A stretch of DNA of 60,878 bases, from positions 1 through 60,878 of the forward strand of contig JAJZZA010000011.1 in NCBI GenBank assembly GCA_021797825.1, given 5' to 3'. The stretch is from Bacillota bacterium (lineage in GTDB: Bacteria > Bacillota > Sulfobacillia > Sulfobacillales > Sulfobacillaceae). Made by a program: the position numbers and the translations under genes. Of this stretch, positions 18,144 to 26,638 are shown one piece after another (the first letter of the stretch is position 1; every line of letters begins with the position of its first letter). The notes beneath the pieces are model-generated. The model saw nothing but the letters and a program-made list of their open reading frames with translations, did not search any database and was not told where the DNA came from.

Positions 18144-18914
18144 GTGCTCAATATCGACCTCCAGGGCAAACGTGCCCTGGTTACTGGAGCGAGTCGTGGC
18201 ATTGGCCATCAGATCCTGTTGACCCTGCTCGAAGCGGGGGCTTCTTGTGTAGGCGTGGCCCGCACGATCCCCGCTATGACCGGCTACGACAGACTGACAT
18301 TTGTCGCCGCCGATGTCAGCGCCGAATCTGATTTGGACCGTCTGCACGCATTTGTCGTCGACTCCTGGGGAACCTTGGACATCCTGGTAAACTGCGCCGG
18401 CTTTAATATTCGAGAACCGTTCACCGAAATCACTACGGAGCATTTTGAAGCCATTTTCCGCACCAATCTACGCGGTCCGTTTTTGATGATGAAAAAATTT
18501 TCCCCGCTGTTAAAAGAGAGTCAAGGCAGCATTATCAACATCACGTCGTTAGCATCGCATATCGGCAATCCCTACCAAGGCGCCTACGCCGCCTCAAAAG
18601 GCGGCCTGGCCCAGTTGACCAAAGTCGCCGCCACGGAACTGGGCCCCTACAATGTTCGGGTCAATGCCGTAAGCCCGGGATACATCGAAACCCCTTTGAC
18701 TCAACCCTTATGGACCGACCAGGAATTCCGCGACCGAATCGTATCCCACACGGCATTACGGCGCCTCGGTGCCCCCGAAGAGATTGCCAGCGTCGTCGCG
18801 TTCCTCGCATCGCCTCTCGCGCGCTTCATTACCGGCGAGGTGATTGTGGTGGACGGGGGTTATTTAAGCGGAGACCCGGTATTGATACCGTTTGGCAACC
18901 TTCCCAAACCATAA
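18144..18914 (+). CDS. Short-chain dehydrogenase/reductase
   Basis: A 256-residue NAD(P)-dependent oxidoreductase. The cofactor motif TGASRGIG is at residues 14-21, NAG-equivalent NCAG at 83-86, Ser135 or Ser138 and the Tyr148-x3-Lys152 pair of the active site. I chose the GTG at 18144, nine bases after GGGAGG; an in-frame ATG at 18120 has GAGGA directly against it. It faces the operon with dehydratase, reductase and aldehyde dehydrogenase across a shared terminator. A sugar or sugar-acid 1-dehydrogenase role, for example sulfoquinovose dehydrogenase, is possible but unproven. Confidence 0.85.
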   Translation: MLNIDLQGKRALVTGASRGIGHQILLTLLEAGASCVGVARTIPAMTGYDRLTFVAADVSAESDLDRLHAFVVDSWGTLDILVNCAGFNIREPFTEITTEHFEAIFRTNLRGPFLMMKKFSPLLKESQGSIINITSLASHIGNPYQGAYAASKGGLAQLTKVAATELGPYNVRVNAVSPGYIETPLTQPLWTDQEFRDRIVSHTALRRLGAPEEIASVVAFLASPLARFITGEVIVVDGGYLSGDPVLIPFGNLPKP

Positions 18915-18978
18915 CCGCGGACAGATTGCCTCTTTAGCAACCACCCAAAATCTCCGCCAGCGCGTCCCGCGCCAAAAG

Positions 18979-19011
18979 CGCTTTAGCCCCGGCCAACGCG
19001 GGGCTAAAGCG
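18979..19011. terminator. Hairpin between convergent genes
   Basis: A 12-base perfect stem (CGCTTTAGCCCC with its complement) and a nine-base loop lie between the SDR gene and the MFS gene, which converge. On the minus strand it is followed by CTTTTGG, so it probably ends at least the minus-strand operon. Confidence 0.65.
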
Positions 19012-19033
19012 TTCCGGACAATCTGCCGGGGAA

Positions 19034-20455
19034 TCAGTGCGACGGCTGCGCGGCCGCCAAAACGCTATCCAAATCCGCTTCTTCCTGTTCGATATCTTTG
19101 CCGGTGGGATCCCAGCGAATGGCCAGGGTTACCAGCAACCCGGTCAACGGCACAATGCCAATCAGCAGCAAGGTGTGCTGCAAACCAAAAATCGCCAACA
19201 CAATCGGGAAGAAATAAAACCCTAAGATGCTGCCCAGGCGAATGACGCCTTGGGTAAAGCCCGCTCCCACGCCGCGGATAACCGTCGGATACGAAAGCGC
19301 CCCCATGCTCATTCCGGATGATCCCTGCCCCATAGAATGCGCGGTAATAAACAAGGCGATAAAGAGCCCCATCACCAGCGCAGGCAGCACCTGTCCCAGC
19401 AGACCAATAGCCAGCAGCGCAATCAAGACCCCGCTATACCCGATGATCGCCAACCTGCGTATGCCCACCCGTTGCGTGACCTTCACGTTGATGCTGCCCC
19501 CGAGAATGCCAAACAAATTAAACACGGCCGACCCCAAAATCGCAAACAAAAACTTTTTGCCGAAAATCAACAGACTAATCGTCGGCAGATAAAATCCTAC
19601 CGCGAAATATTCCATGGATTGGGTGAACCCAATCACGGCCGCCAGGGTGGTGCGCGAACGGTAGCGCCGCGAAAACAGTTGCGCATACTCTTTAATCGAT
19701 GTTAATTGCGCCCGCACCGCTTGCTTCTCCGCTCCCGGAGCCACCACCGCGTCCACGCCGTAGGTTTCGCGCAGCACGCGCACCGCGCCCTTTAGATCTC
19801 CCTTGCTGGCGGCCCACATGGGACTTTCATCCATGTACATGTATCGCAGCGTCAACACCACCACCGCAGGCACCGCCCCGATGCCGACCGCCCACCGCCA
19901 CAAGTCAGGCCCCGCTCCCAAAAAATAAATCGGGATAATGATAATAAAACCGGTGGCCGCTGCCGTATACCACATAATCTGCCACATTTGCACGGATCGG
20001 GCTTTGCGTTGGGTGCCGGTATACTCCGCCACAAAACTGAGCGCGACCGGAAAATCCAAGCCGACGCCGACCCCCATGAAAAACCGGAAGATCAGCAAGA
20101 CCAGCAAATTGGGCGCAAAGGCGGCGGCAATCGCCGATACCACAAAAAACACCAAATCCAACATGAACATTTTTAGCCGACCCACCCGATCCACATAATA
20201 GCCGCCGATAAAGGCGGCAATCAGCGCCCCGAAGGCCATGGTCGCGGTCAGGCTCCCGAGTTGCAACGCGCTCAAATTAAACTGCTGCTTAAGTTGCACC
20301 GCGCCGATGCCCAGACTGGTAAAGTCATAGGCGTCGATGAAGGTCCCTCCCAAAGCAATGAGGATAATCATCCAACTCCGCGGGGTCACAATCGTACCGG
20401 AGTTGACCAGGTTGAACACATCCTGTTTGCTGCGGATAACCACTTGGTCGGCCAC
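19034..20455 (-). CDS. MFS transporter, sugar-acid/metabolite type
   Basis: A 473-residue carrier with 12 predicted helices. The loop 2-3 motif YYVDRVGRLK and the early FIDAYDFTSLGIG helix resemble proton symporters for organic acids and sugars. I chose the GTG at 20455 because AAGGAGGG lies seven bases before it; a longer frame has none. It is the last gene after the dehydratase, YihU-like reductase and aldehyde dehydrogenase genes, so it probably imports the substrate of that pathway or exports a product. Confidence 0.85.
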   Translation of the reverse strand: MADQVVIRSKQDVFNLVNSGTIVTPRSWMIILIALGGTFIDAYDFTSLGIGAVQLKQQFNLSALQLGSLTATMAFGALIAAFIGGYYVDRVGRLKMFMLDLVFFVVSAIAAAFAPNLLVLLIFRFFMGVGVGLDFPVALSFVAEYTGTQRKARSVQMWQIMWYTAAATGFIIIIPIYFLGAGPDLWRWAVGIGAVPAVVVLTLRYMYMDESPMWAASKGDLKGAVRVLRETYGVDAVVAPGAEKQAVRAQLTSIKEYAQLFSRRYRSRTTLAAVIGFTQSMEYFAVGFYLPTISLLIFGKKFLFAILGSAVFNLFGILGGSINVKVTQRVGIRRLAIIGYSGVLIALLAIGLLGQVLPALVMGLFIALFITAHSMGQGSSGMSMGALSYPTVIRGVGAGFTQGVIRLGSILGFYFFPIVLAIFGLQHTLLLIGIVPLTGLLVTLAIRWDPTGKDIEQEEADLDSVLAAAQPSH

Positions 20456-20614
20456 CCTTTTTCCCTCCTTAGTTATTGTCCCGGTGAACACGGATCGTGG
20501 CTGACCCGGCATACATCGCAAGCGGAAGTTCTCCATCTTGGGATCCCATCACGCTTGACGATACCCGGAAATCCCCGGGGCGGACTGGCGCTCTGCCGGA
20601 TATCCCTTCCCCTT

Positions 20615-22048
20615 TCATAGGCCAATGGACACAAATTTCCACTCGAGATAGTCGTCTAATCCCTGGTGGCCGCCTTCGCGACCAAAGCCGCTGTGTTTCA
20701 CTCCGCCAAACGGCGCTTGCACCACCGTGGGGACGGGATCGTTGACCCCAATGATCCCGTATTGCAGGCTTTCATACATCCGCACGACACGCCCGAGGTC
20801 GCGGCCGTAAAAATAGGCCGCCAGTCCGTAGGGCGTGTCATTCGCCCATTGCATCACCTCCTCATCGGTCTGATATTCCCATAGCCCCAGCAGGGGCCCG
20901 AAGGTCTCTTCTTGGGCAACCAACGCATCATGGGTGATGTCGGCCACTAGGGTCGGGGCATAGAACCATCCTGAGCCCGCATTTGGAATGACCACGCGTT
21001 GGCCACCGGTTATCACGCGGCCTCCCCGGGCAACCGCATCCCGCACTTGCCGCTCGACTTTTTCAACGGCGGAGTTATCGATCATGGGCCCAATATCCAC
21101 CGAGGGGTCAAAACCCGTGCCCACCTTGAGGTCGCGAACGCGGCGGGCCAGCCTTTGGGAAAATTCCTCGTAAATGGCGTGCTGAACGTACAGCCGATTG
21201 GCGCAGATGCAGGTTTGCCCGGCATTGCGAAATTTTGAGGCGACCACACCGGCTACCGCCAGTTCCAGGTCCGCATCGTCCATCACAATGAACGGGGCAT
21301 GCCCGCCCAATTCCAGGGAGAGCTTTTTCAAGTCCTGGGCAGCCCGCCGCATCAGGAGTTGCCCCACCTCGGTCGACCCGGTAAAGGAGAGCTTGCGCAC
21401 GGCCGGATTGGTTAAGAAGGCCTCCGCAATCGGTTCGGGCGGCCCCGCGATGATATTGACCACTCCTGACGGCATCCCCGCCTGTTCAAAAATTTGTCCC
21501 ATTTCGAGTGCCGAGAGCGGCGTCGTCTCCGCTGGTTTAATCACCACGGTGCAACCTGCCGCCAAAGCCGGAGAGACTTTACGCGCAATCATGGAGGCGG
21601 GAAAATTCCACGGGGTAATAGCGGCGACGACGCCCACCGGCTGCCGAATCGCCCAGAGCCGCTTGTTGGGAACTGATGCCGGGATCGTTTCTCCGTATAT
21701 CCTCTTGGCTTCTTCGCTGTTCCACTCGAAATAATCGGCCGACATCAAGATTTCGGCTTTTGCTTCCCGCAAGGGCTTGCCTTGCTCGGTGGTAAGAATT
21801 TCCGCCAGTCCTTGTGCCCGCGCACGAATGCGGTCGGCCACATTGCGCAGGATACGGGCGCGGTCTGGGGCGGGCATCGCCGACCAAGCGCGAAACGCGC
21901 GGGACGCGGCGTCGATGGCATCCTGGGCTTGCTGGATTCCCCCTTCGGCAACCGTGGCGATAACCTCGCCGGTAGCCGGATTGGTTACCGCCATGGTATT
22001 TTCGGTATCCACCCAGTTGCCATTAATCCACAGGCCGTAATGCTTCAT
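20615..22048 (-). CDS. NAD(P)-dependent aldehyde dehydrogenase (GabD-like)
   Basis: A 477-residue enzyme that oxidises a semialdehyde to an acid. Catalytic Cys280 (NAGQTCICANR), Glu246 (LELGGHAP) and Asn148 (TPWNFP) are all present. The best overall match is to succinate-semialdehyde dehydrogenases. In sulfo-Entner-Doudoroff bacteria a GabD-like enzyme oxidises sulfolactaldehyde to sulfolactate, and a sulfolactate-cleaving module lies 3 kb away, so this role is an attractive inference. Its ATG overlaps the stop of the reductase gene by four bases (ATGA). Confidence 0.9.
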   Translation of the reverse strand: MKHYGLWINGNWVDTENTMAVTNPATGEVIATVAEGGIQQAQDAIDAASRAFRAWSAMPAPDRARILRNVADRIRARAQGLAEILTTEQGKPLREAKAEILMSADYFEWNSEEAKRIYGETIPASVPNKRLWAIRQPVGVVAAITPWNFPASMIARKVSPALAAGCTVVIKPAETTPLSALEMGQIFEQAGMPSGVVNIIAGPPEPIAEAFLTNPAVRKLSFTGSTEVGQLLMRRAAQDLKKLSLELGGHAPFIVMDDADLELAVAGVVASKFRNAGQTCICANRLYVQHAIYEEFSQRLARRVRDLKVGTGFDPSVDIGPMIDNSAVEKVERQVRDAVARGGRVITGGQRVVIPNAGSGWFYAPTLVADITHDALVAQEETFGPLLGLWEYQTDEEVMQWANDTPYGLAAYFYGRDLGRVVRMYESLQYGIIGVNDPVPTVVQAPFGGVKHSGFGREGGHQGLDDYLEWKFVSIGL

Positions 22049-22917
22049 ATCGACACCCCTTCTTCCCCGGCCAATACTTTGAAGACCGCCGCCGTGTCCT
22101 CTTCGCCCCAACCACACCCTTGGACCGTTTGAAACAGCCGCAGCGATTCGGCCCCCAACGGCACGGGGACTGCGAGTTGCCGCGCGAGTTCCACCGCCAG
22201 CCGCAGATCTTTAACGGTCAGATTGACCGCAAAGCGCGGTGCATAATCCTGATGAACAATCCACGGACCTCTTAATTGCAGTTGATGGGAATTCGCTCCG
22301 GTATCCGCCAGCAACCGCACCAACAAATCGAGCGGAATCCCGGATTTGATCCCAAACGCCAACCCTTCCGCCAAAATAGCCATGTTGGTCATCCCGATAT
22401 GATTGCTAATCAGTTTGAATGCGGTGGACTGTTCTACTCCCCCCAGGTAATGCACGGGATCCCCGATTTCTTCCAGCAATGCTTTGCATCGCAAAAATAC
22501 CGCCTGATTACCTCCCGCAAATATCGGCTCCGTGCCTAGGGCCGCCTGAGCCGGTCCTTTGCCCAAGGGACAGGCGAGAAACTCATGACCCAAAGCGACC
22601 AGCCCGTCTTCCAATTGGCGGGCTGTCACCGGATCAATGGTACTCACATCGATGACGGTGGTGCCCGGCGGCAAGTGGGAAGCAATGCCCTGAGACCCAA
22701 ACAACAGTTGCGTGACGTCGGCGGGCAGGGGAAGGCTGGTAAAAAGCGTCGTCGCCTCGCTGGCAAGTTCCGCCACCGTCTTGCTGCCCTTGGCACCCGC
22801 CGCCACGAACTCTTGCACCACCTCCGGGCGAACATCATAGACGACAACTTCGTGATTTTTCAGCAGGTTTCGCGCCAGTCCCCCACCCATTTTTCCGAGA
22901 CCAACAAATCCAATCAT
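22045..22917 (-). CDS. Beta-hydroxyacid dehydrogenase, YihU-like
   Basis: A 290-residue NAD(P)-binding dehydrogenase of the 3-hydroxyisobutyrate dehydrogenase family. GLGKMGGGLARNL at residues 6-18 binds the cofactor, and Lys168-region KLISNH holds the catalytic lysine. The substrate loop reads CPLGKGPAQAALGTE, and the segment VPVPLGAES near the C-terminus recalls YihU, the sulfolactaldehyde reductase of E. coli. Tartronate-semialdehyde or lactaldehyde reduction are alternatives. It is coupled by ATGA to the aldehyde dehydrogenase gene, so one aldehyde could be either reduced or oxidised. Confidence 0.82.
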   Translation of the reverse strand: MIGFVGLGKMGGGLARNLLKNHEVVVYDVRPEVVQEFVAAGAKGSKTVAELASEATTLFTSLPLPADVTQLLFGSQGIASHLPPGTTVIDVSTIDPVTARQLEDGLVALGHEFLACPLGKGPAQAALGTEPIFAGGNQAVFLRCKALLEEIGDPVHYLGGVEQSTAFKLISNHIGMTNMAILAEGLAFGIKSGIPLDLLVRLLADTGANSHQLQLRGPWIVHQDYAPRFAVNLTVKDLRLAVELARQLAVPVPLGAESLRLFQTVQGCGWGEEDTAAVFKVLAGEEGVSI

Positions 22918-23045
22918 CCAATCCTCTCCTTATTGCTAATATTCCCGCTCTTTAAGCGACAGCGGAGTCTTCCCCACATGCCCGGCTTGCCGTCTTTCCT
23001 GCCCCCCAACAAAATGAACCGCTCCGTTTGAGGCGTCAAAGCCGG

Positions 23046-24194
23046 TTAATCAGGCGCCTCCCACGCCAACGGTTGGTGAAAGGGACGCAAATGCGGCGCA
23101 ACAAACCGCTCCAGTGCTTCGGGGTCAATTTCCAGCCCGAGGCCGGGCAGGCGATTCAAACGGGCCGTTCCACCGGCTAGCGTCCAACTCGGGGCGATGG
23201 CGTCTCGAACCAAATTTTCGTTGGTATCACATTCCACCCACCTTGCCCTGGCGGCCCAAGCCGACGCCACTTGCAGAGACAAGGCTTGGGCCACCGGTCC
23301 GCCCAATACATGAAACGCGACATAGCCCGCATCAAGCGCAGGCGACGCGATAAATTTTTCTGCAGCAGCGACCCCTCCAATTTTGCACAGGTCCGGCTGC
23401 ACGGCTTTTAGGCGGATGCTTGGGCTATGCGCAATTTGGTCAAGATACCAATTTTCCCCGGCCGCGAGCGATGGGGACTGCTGTCCCAGCAAGTGATACC
23501 CCGCGAAATCCAACGCTGAAATGGGCTCTTCTATCCATTTCGCCCCATAATTTTCGTAATACGCGATTTCGCTTAAGGCGCCCTCGCGCGTCCAGGCTTG
23601 ATTGGCATCGACGATGATCGCGTCTGCCCCGAGCAAAGACCGGGCGGTCTGGAAGTTTTGGTGGTCGACACCCTGATCAAAACCCACTTTGATTTTTACC
23701 GCGGTAAATCCCTGGGCAATGGCCGTCTCTATCCTGTCCTTTACCCGTTCCGGACCGATGCCACTGGCATAAACCGGAATCGCCGGCGACTGTTCGCCGC
23801 CCTCCCCCAACACGTCGCGCAGCGGTCTATGCCGCCTCCTCGCTTGCAGATCCCACAACGCGCCGTCGATCGCGCTGAGCGCATGGTAAAACGATCCCAA
23901 CCCGGCCGATTGCACGGCTTGCTTGCGATAGCGCGCAAGCACCGCGCCGACCGCGCCTGGCGCGGGCAATCCCGTTAATACGTCCGCCAAGAGATGGCGC
24001 AAGACCACCACCCGCTCATCTAGCGCCCACCGCGGGAAGTTCACCCACGATTCTCCCCACCCTTCGTACCCTTCGCCGTCGATTAGCTGCAGAAGAAGCA
24101 ATGGGCGATTTTGCATCGCGCCGAACGACGTGCGAATCGGATGTTTCAAGGGTGTCACCAGCGGCCAAATGACCGCTCTCGCGTCCCCGCTCAT
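23046..24194 (-). CDS. Enolase-superfamily sugar-acid dehydratase
   Basis: A 382-residue member of the mandelate racemase/muconate lactonizing group. The Lys167-x-Lys169 pair (AVKIKVGF), metal ligands Asp196 (VDANQAW), Glu222 or Glu223 (IEEPI) and Glu247 (AAGENW) are visible. Such enzymes dehydrate sugar acids or racemise small acids. It begins the operon with the reductase, aldehyde dehydrogenase and MFS genes. A 2-keto-3-deoxy acid would be its likely product. Gluconate-type, rhamnonate-type and 6-sulfogluconate substrates are all possible; the nearby sulfolactate genes favour the last, with modest weight. Confidence 0.83.
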   Translation of the reverse strand: MSGDARAVIWPLVTPLKHPIRTSFGAMQNRPLLLLQLIDGEGYEGWGESWVNFPRWALDERVVVLRHLLADVLTGLPAPGAVGAVLARYRKQAVQSAGLGSFYHALSAIDGALWDLQARRRHRPLRDVLGEGGEQSPAIPVYASGIGPERVKDRIETAIAQGFTAVKIKVGFDQGVDHQNFQTARSLLGADAIIVDANQAWTREGALSEIAYYENYGAKWIEEPISALDFAGYHLLGQQSPSLAAGENWYLDQIAHSPSIRLKAVQPDLCKIGGVAAAEKFIASPALDAGYVAFHVLGGPVAQALSLQVASAWAARARWVECDTNENLVRDAIAPSWTLAGGTARLNRLPGLGLEIDPEALERFVAPHLRPFHQPLAWEAPD

Positions 24195-24224
24195 GGTCGG
24201 CCTCCCTGTCCCCGTTCATTTCCA

Positions 24225-24243
24225 ATTCTATACTCTATAGAAT
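24225..24243. promoter_or_regulatory. Perfect inverted repeat, likely GntR operator
   Basis: ATTCTATA and TATAGAAT flank CTC, a perfect 19-base symmetric site in otherwise GC-rich DNA. It covers the -10 box of the dehydratase operon and lies upstream of the divergent GntR gene, which is therefore its likely binder. Confidence 0.6.
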
Positions 24244-24253
24244 GTATTGGCAA
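24225..24253 (-). promoter_or_regulatory. Promoter of the dehydratase operon
   Basis: On the minus strand TTGCCA and TAGAAT are spaced by exactly 17 bases, 31 bases before the dehydratase start codon. The -10 box is inside a perfect inverted repeat, so the promoter should be repressible. Confidence 0.6.
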
Positions 24254-24284
24254 GTCTATTCTTGCAATTGTGTCTTTGAGAATC

Positions 24285-24314
24285 TTGTTTAGGTCTTCCC
24301 ATGTCGATTATGAT
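24285..24314 (+). promoter_or_regulatory. Possible promoter of the GntR gene
   Basis: TTGTTT and TATGAT are separated by 18 bases and lie just before the GntR start (GTG at 24340), which has a strong GAGGAGGGG site. Confidence 0.35.
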
Positions 24315-24339
24315 AGGAGCTTAGAGGAGGGGTTTCCCA

Positions 24340-25035
24340 GTGGACACTCGGCTTACGGGAACATTGTCGGAACGTCTTTACCTGGTCTTGCGGGAAAAGA
24401 TATTGGCCGGAGAGTATCCGCCCGGCTATCATTTAAAAGAAGTGTTGATTGCCAAAGACTTCGACACATCCCCGACCCCCGTCCGCGAAGCCATCCGCCG
24501 ATTAACCCAGGAAGGGCTGATTCAAACTCACCGCTACCGCGGATCCGTGGTGACGTCTTACAACATCGACGATTTTCTTCACCTCTATCAAATCCGCGAA
24601 ATCCTGGAGTTGCCGGCAGCCCAGCTCGCCATCCGCAACGCCAACGAGCGCGATATCTCCGAACTGGACGGTATCCTGGCGGAATCGGAACGGGCCATGG
24701 CGCAAGGCGACAGTTCCGCGCTATTGCTGCTCGACCTCATCTTTCACGAGACCCTCGTGCGCTCGTCCGGAAACCCCCTGCTGTCCGATATATCCCGCGG
24801 AATTCACGAGAAACTGCAGACCATCCGCAAGATTACCATCCCCGCCTCCATAGTTGGGCGGCAGTCACACGACGAGCACCGCCAGATCGCCGATGACCTT
24901 AAACAGCGCGACCTGTCCGCGATTCAACAAGACCTGACATTCCATATTCGGCGAAATCGTGATGAAGTCCTCGCCTACCTGCAAGAGGACGGAGCGTCCC
25001 CAAGGGAAGACCAGCCTGACCAAAACCGCGCTTAG
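24340..25035 (+). CDS. GntR-family regulator with FCD domain
   Basis: A 231-residue regulator. The winged helix covers about residues 8-75 (DFDTSPTPVREAIRRL), followed by a helical FCD ligand domain (about 80-220; LIFHETLVR and DEHRQIADDL). Translation starts at GTG after GAGGAGGGG. It is divergent from the dehydratase operon, and a perfect inverted repeat overlaps that operon's -10 box, so it probably represses the pathway until a sugar-acid intermediate binds. Confidence 0.88.
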   Translation: MDTRLTGTLSERLYLVLREKILAGEYPPGYHLKEVLIAKDFDTSPTPVREAIRRLTQEGLIQTHRYRGSVVTSYNIDDFLHLYQIREILELPAAQLAIRNANERDISELDGILAESERAMAQGDSSALLLLDLIFHETLVRSSGNPLLSDISRGIHEKLQTIRKITIPASIVGRQSHDEHRQIADDLKQRDLSAIQQDLTFHIRRNRDEVLAYLQEDGASPREDQPDQNRA

Positions 25036-25110
25036 GTCAGGCAAGTCTTAGTCAACGCTTTCTTTCCTGCTGGCACCCCAGCCGCACCCTTTGACTGACA
25101 CCAATTCACA

Positions 25111-26268
25111 TCATGAGCTGCGATAGAGTTTGGTCAGCACAAACTCCTTGTGGCCCAACACCTCGGTCGCCGTCAGGCGCCCGTTCAGGTTGCGGACCAT
25201 CATGTCGACCAGCGCCTGTCCCGCTTGCGCCAACGTCATCTCCAAGGACAAGAGCCCGGAAATGTCCACGTCGATGTGCTCCGCCATGAGCTGGGCGGTG
25301 CGGGGATTCGCTGTGGTCTTTAGCACCGGCACCACCGGATTGCCCACAATGTTGCCTTGGCCGGTGGTAAAGAAATGAAACACCGACCCCGCCGCCCCCA
25401 TCAGCGTAATGAATTCCGCAGCCGCCGACGACGAGTCCATGAAATTAAGCCCCTTTTGCGTGGGCGCGGCGGCCGGTGCCAGGGCATCGACAATGGGGCT
25501 CGTCCCGGTCTTCTGAATGTTGCCCAAGGCCTTTTCCTCAATCGTGCTGAGCCCCCCCGCGATGTTCCCCTGCGTCGGCTGCGAGCCCAGCAAGTCGACC
25601 CCTTGCGACCGGACTAACTGCTGGTAATTCTCGTGCATCGCCAGGTAGCGGGCCCGCACCGCGTCGTTGCGGCAGCGCCCCGCGATGATGTGCTCCGCCC
25701 CGGTAATTTCCGTCGTCTCCCCAAAAATGACAGTGGCACCCTGGTCCACCAGCCAATCCACGGCCACCCCCACCGCCGGATTCGACCCCAGCCCGGAGGT
25801 GGTATCCGATTCCCCGCATTTCGTGCTGAAGATGGCGTCCGCAATCGGCACCTCTTCCCGGCGCAATTCCGAGGCATAGTATAAGTAGTCCCGGGCTTGC
25901 CGCACGGCGCTGGCGATGGTCGCGGTGTCGCCCTGCCCCTCGATGGAAAATCCGCGGACGGGCTTGCCCGTCTCGGCAATGCCCTGCACCACCCGGTTGG
26001 TCCAGTTGGGCTCAATGCCGATAACCACCACCGCGGCGATGTTGGCGTTCTGGCCGGTGCCGATCAGCGTCCGAAAGTGCAAGTCCAAATCCTCGCCGAA
26101 CTGCAGTCGGCCGTAGGGATGCGGCAACGGCAGGGTCCCCGGCGCCAGATGCGCCACCCCTTCCACGGCCGCGTTGGAGAGGTCGTCGACGGGGAGAATC
26201 GCCACATAATTGCGCGAACCCACCGCCCCATTCGCCCGGCGATAGCCCCAAAACGTCTGCTGGGCCAT
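25111..26268 (-). CDS. suyB: UxaA-family lyase large subunit, SuyB-like
   Basis: A 385-residue protein matching the C-terminal (large) part of the altronate/galactarate dehydratase family. Family segments include FWGYRRANGAVGSRNYVAI at the N-terminus, STKCGESDTTSG (about residues 150-161), NIAGGLSTIEEKALGNI and FTTGQGNIVGNP. A separate small SAF subunit is encoded one base upstream. The split into about 10 and 40 kDa subunits and the two flanking sulfolactate-type dehydrogenases fit (2R)-sulfolactate sulfo-lyase, which yields pyruvate and sulfite. Altronate or another hydroxyacid is the alternative; no hexuronate genes are near. Confidence 0.72.
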   Translation of the reverse strand: MAQQTFWGYRRANGAVGSRNYVAILPVDDLSNAAVEGVAHLAPGTLPLPHPYGRLQFGEDLDLHFRTLIGTGQNANIAAVVVIGIEPNWTNRVVQGIAETGKPVRGFSIEGQGDTATIASAVRQARDYLYYASELRREEVPIADAIFSTKCGESDTTSGLGSNPAVGVAVDWLVDQGATVIFGETTEITGAEHIIAGRCRNDAVRARYLAMHENYQQLVRSQGVDLLGSQPTQGNIAGGLSTIEEKALGNIQKTGTSPIVDALAPAAAPTQKGLNFMDSSSAAAEFITLMGAAGSVFHFFTTGQGNIVGNPVVPVLKTTANPRTAQLMAEHIDVDISGLLSLEMTLAQAGQALVDMMVRNLNGRLTATEVLGHKEFVLTKLYRSS

Positions 26269-26269
26269 G

Positions 26270-26554
26270 TTATCCCCACCTCACACTCTTAATGTTGTGC
26301 ACATGCACATGCTCACCCGCTGCAATGGGCTGGGTGGCGACCCCGATCACTTCGCCGTATTCGATGACCGTGTCCCCGGTCTGTAACTCCCGCAAGGCTA
26401 CTTTGTGGCCCAGCGGCACGGCGTCGCGCACCGTGATCCGGGTTTCCTGCAAAGACAGTTGGTAAACGCCGGTCACGGTCTCCCCCGGTTTCAGATCCCG
26501 CACCGCTACCCCGACCTGATCACGGTCGGCATGAATCAACAATCCATGGGCCAT
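26270..26554 (-). CDS. suyA: UxaA-family lyase small SAF subunit, SuyA-like
   Basis: A 94-residue SAF-domain protein equal to the N-terminal domain of altronate dehydratase. The end PIAAGEHVHVHNIKS is characteristic. It would pair with the large subunit encoded one base downstream to form an iron-dependent lyase. In known sulfolactate degraders SuyA is a separate protein of about this size. AAAGGGGG precedes the ATG. Its own promoter and an operator lie immediately upstream, so it can be switched apart from the dehydrogenase genes. Confidence 0.72.
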   Translation of the reverse strand: MAHGLLIHADRDQVGVAVRDLKPGETVTGVYQLSLQETRITVRDAVPLGHKVALRELQTGDTVIEYGEVIGVATQPIAAGEHVHVHNIKSVRWG

Positions 26555-26570
26555 GCCTCTTCCCCCTTTA

Positions 26571-26589
26571 GGTATGTGGTCATACCACC
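26571..26589. promoter_or_regulatory. Operator upstream of suyAB
   Basis: The core TGGTCATACCA at 26577-26587 fits the FadR-type consensus TNGTNNNACNA, inside a larger repeat in which GGTATG (26571-26576) and CATACC (26581-26586) flank TGGT. The reverse strand reads GGTGGTATGACCA, and 12 of those 13 bases recur before the hydroxyacid dehydrogenase gene at 29571-29583. It lies between the -10 box and the suyA ribosome-binding site. Confidence 0.62.
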
Positions 26590-26596
26590 TACTTCA

Positions 26597-26625
26597 ACTA
26601 TCCTCCCCCTCCGACCGCTTGTCAA
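26597..26625 (-). promoter_or_regulatory. Promoter of suyAB
   Basis: On the minus strand a perfect TTGACA and a GATAGT box are 17 bases apart, about 45 bases before the suyA start. The operator follows directly downstream of the -10 box, a position that suits a repressor. Confidence 0.55.
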
Positions 26626-26638
26626 GCGTTTTCGGCGT

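Noticed and set aside
25111-26554. Altronate dehydratase as the name for the split UxaA-type pair
   Set aside because: No hexuronate genes are nearby, the subunits are split as in SuyAB, and both sulfolactate-type dehydrogenases are adjacent. It remains the main alternative.
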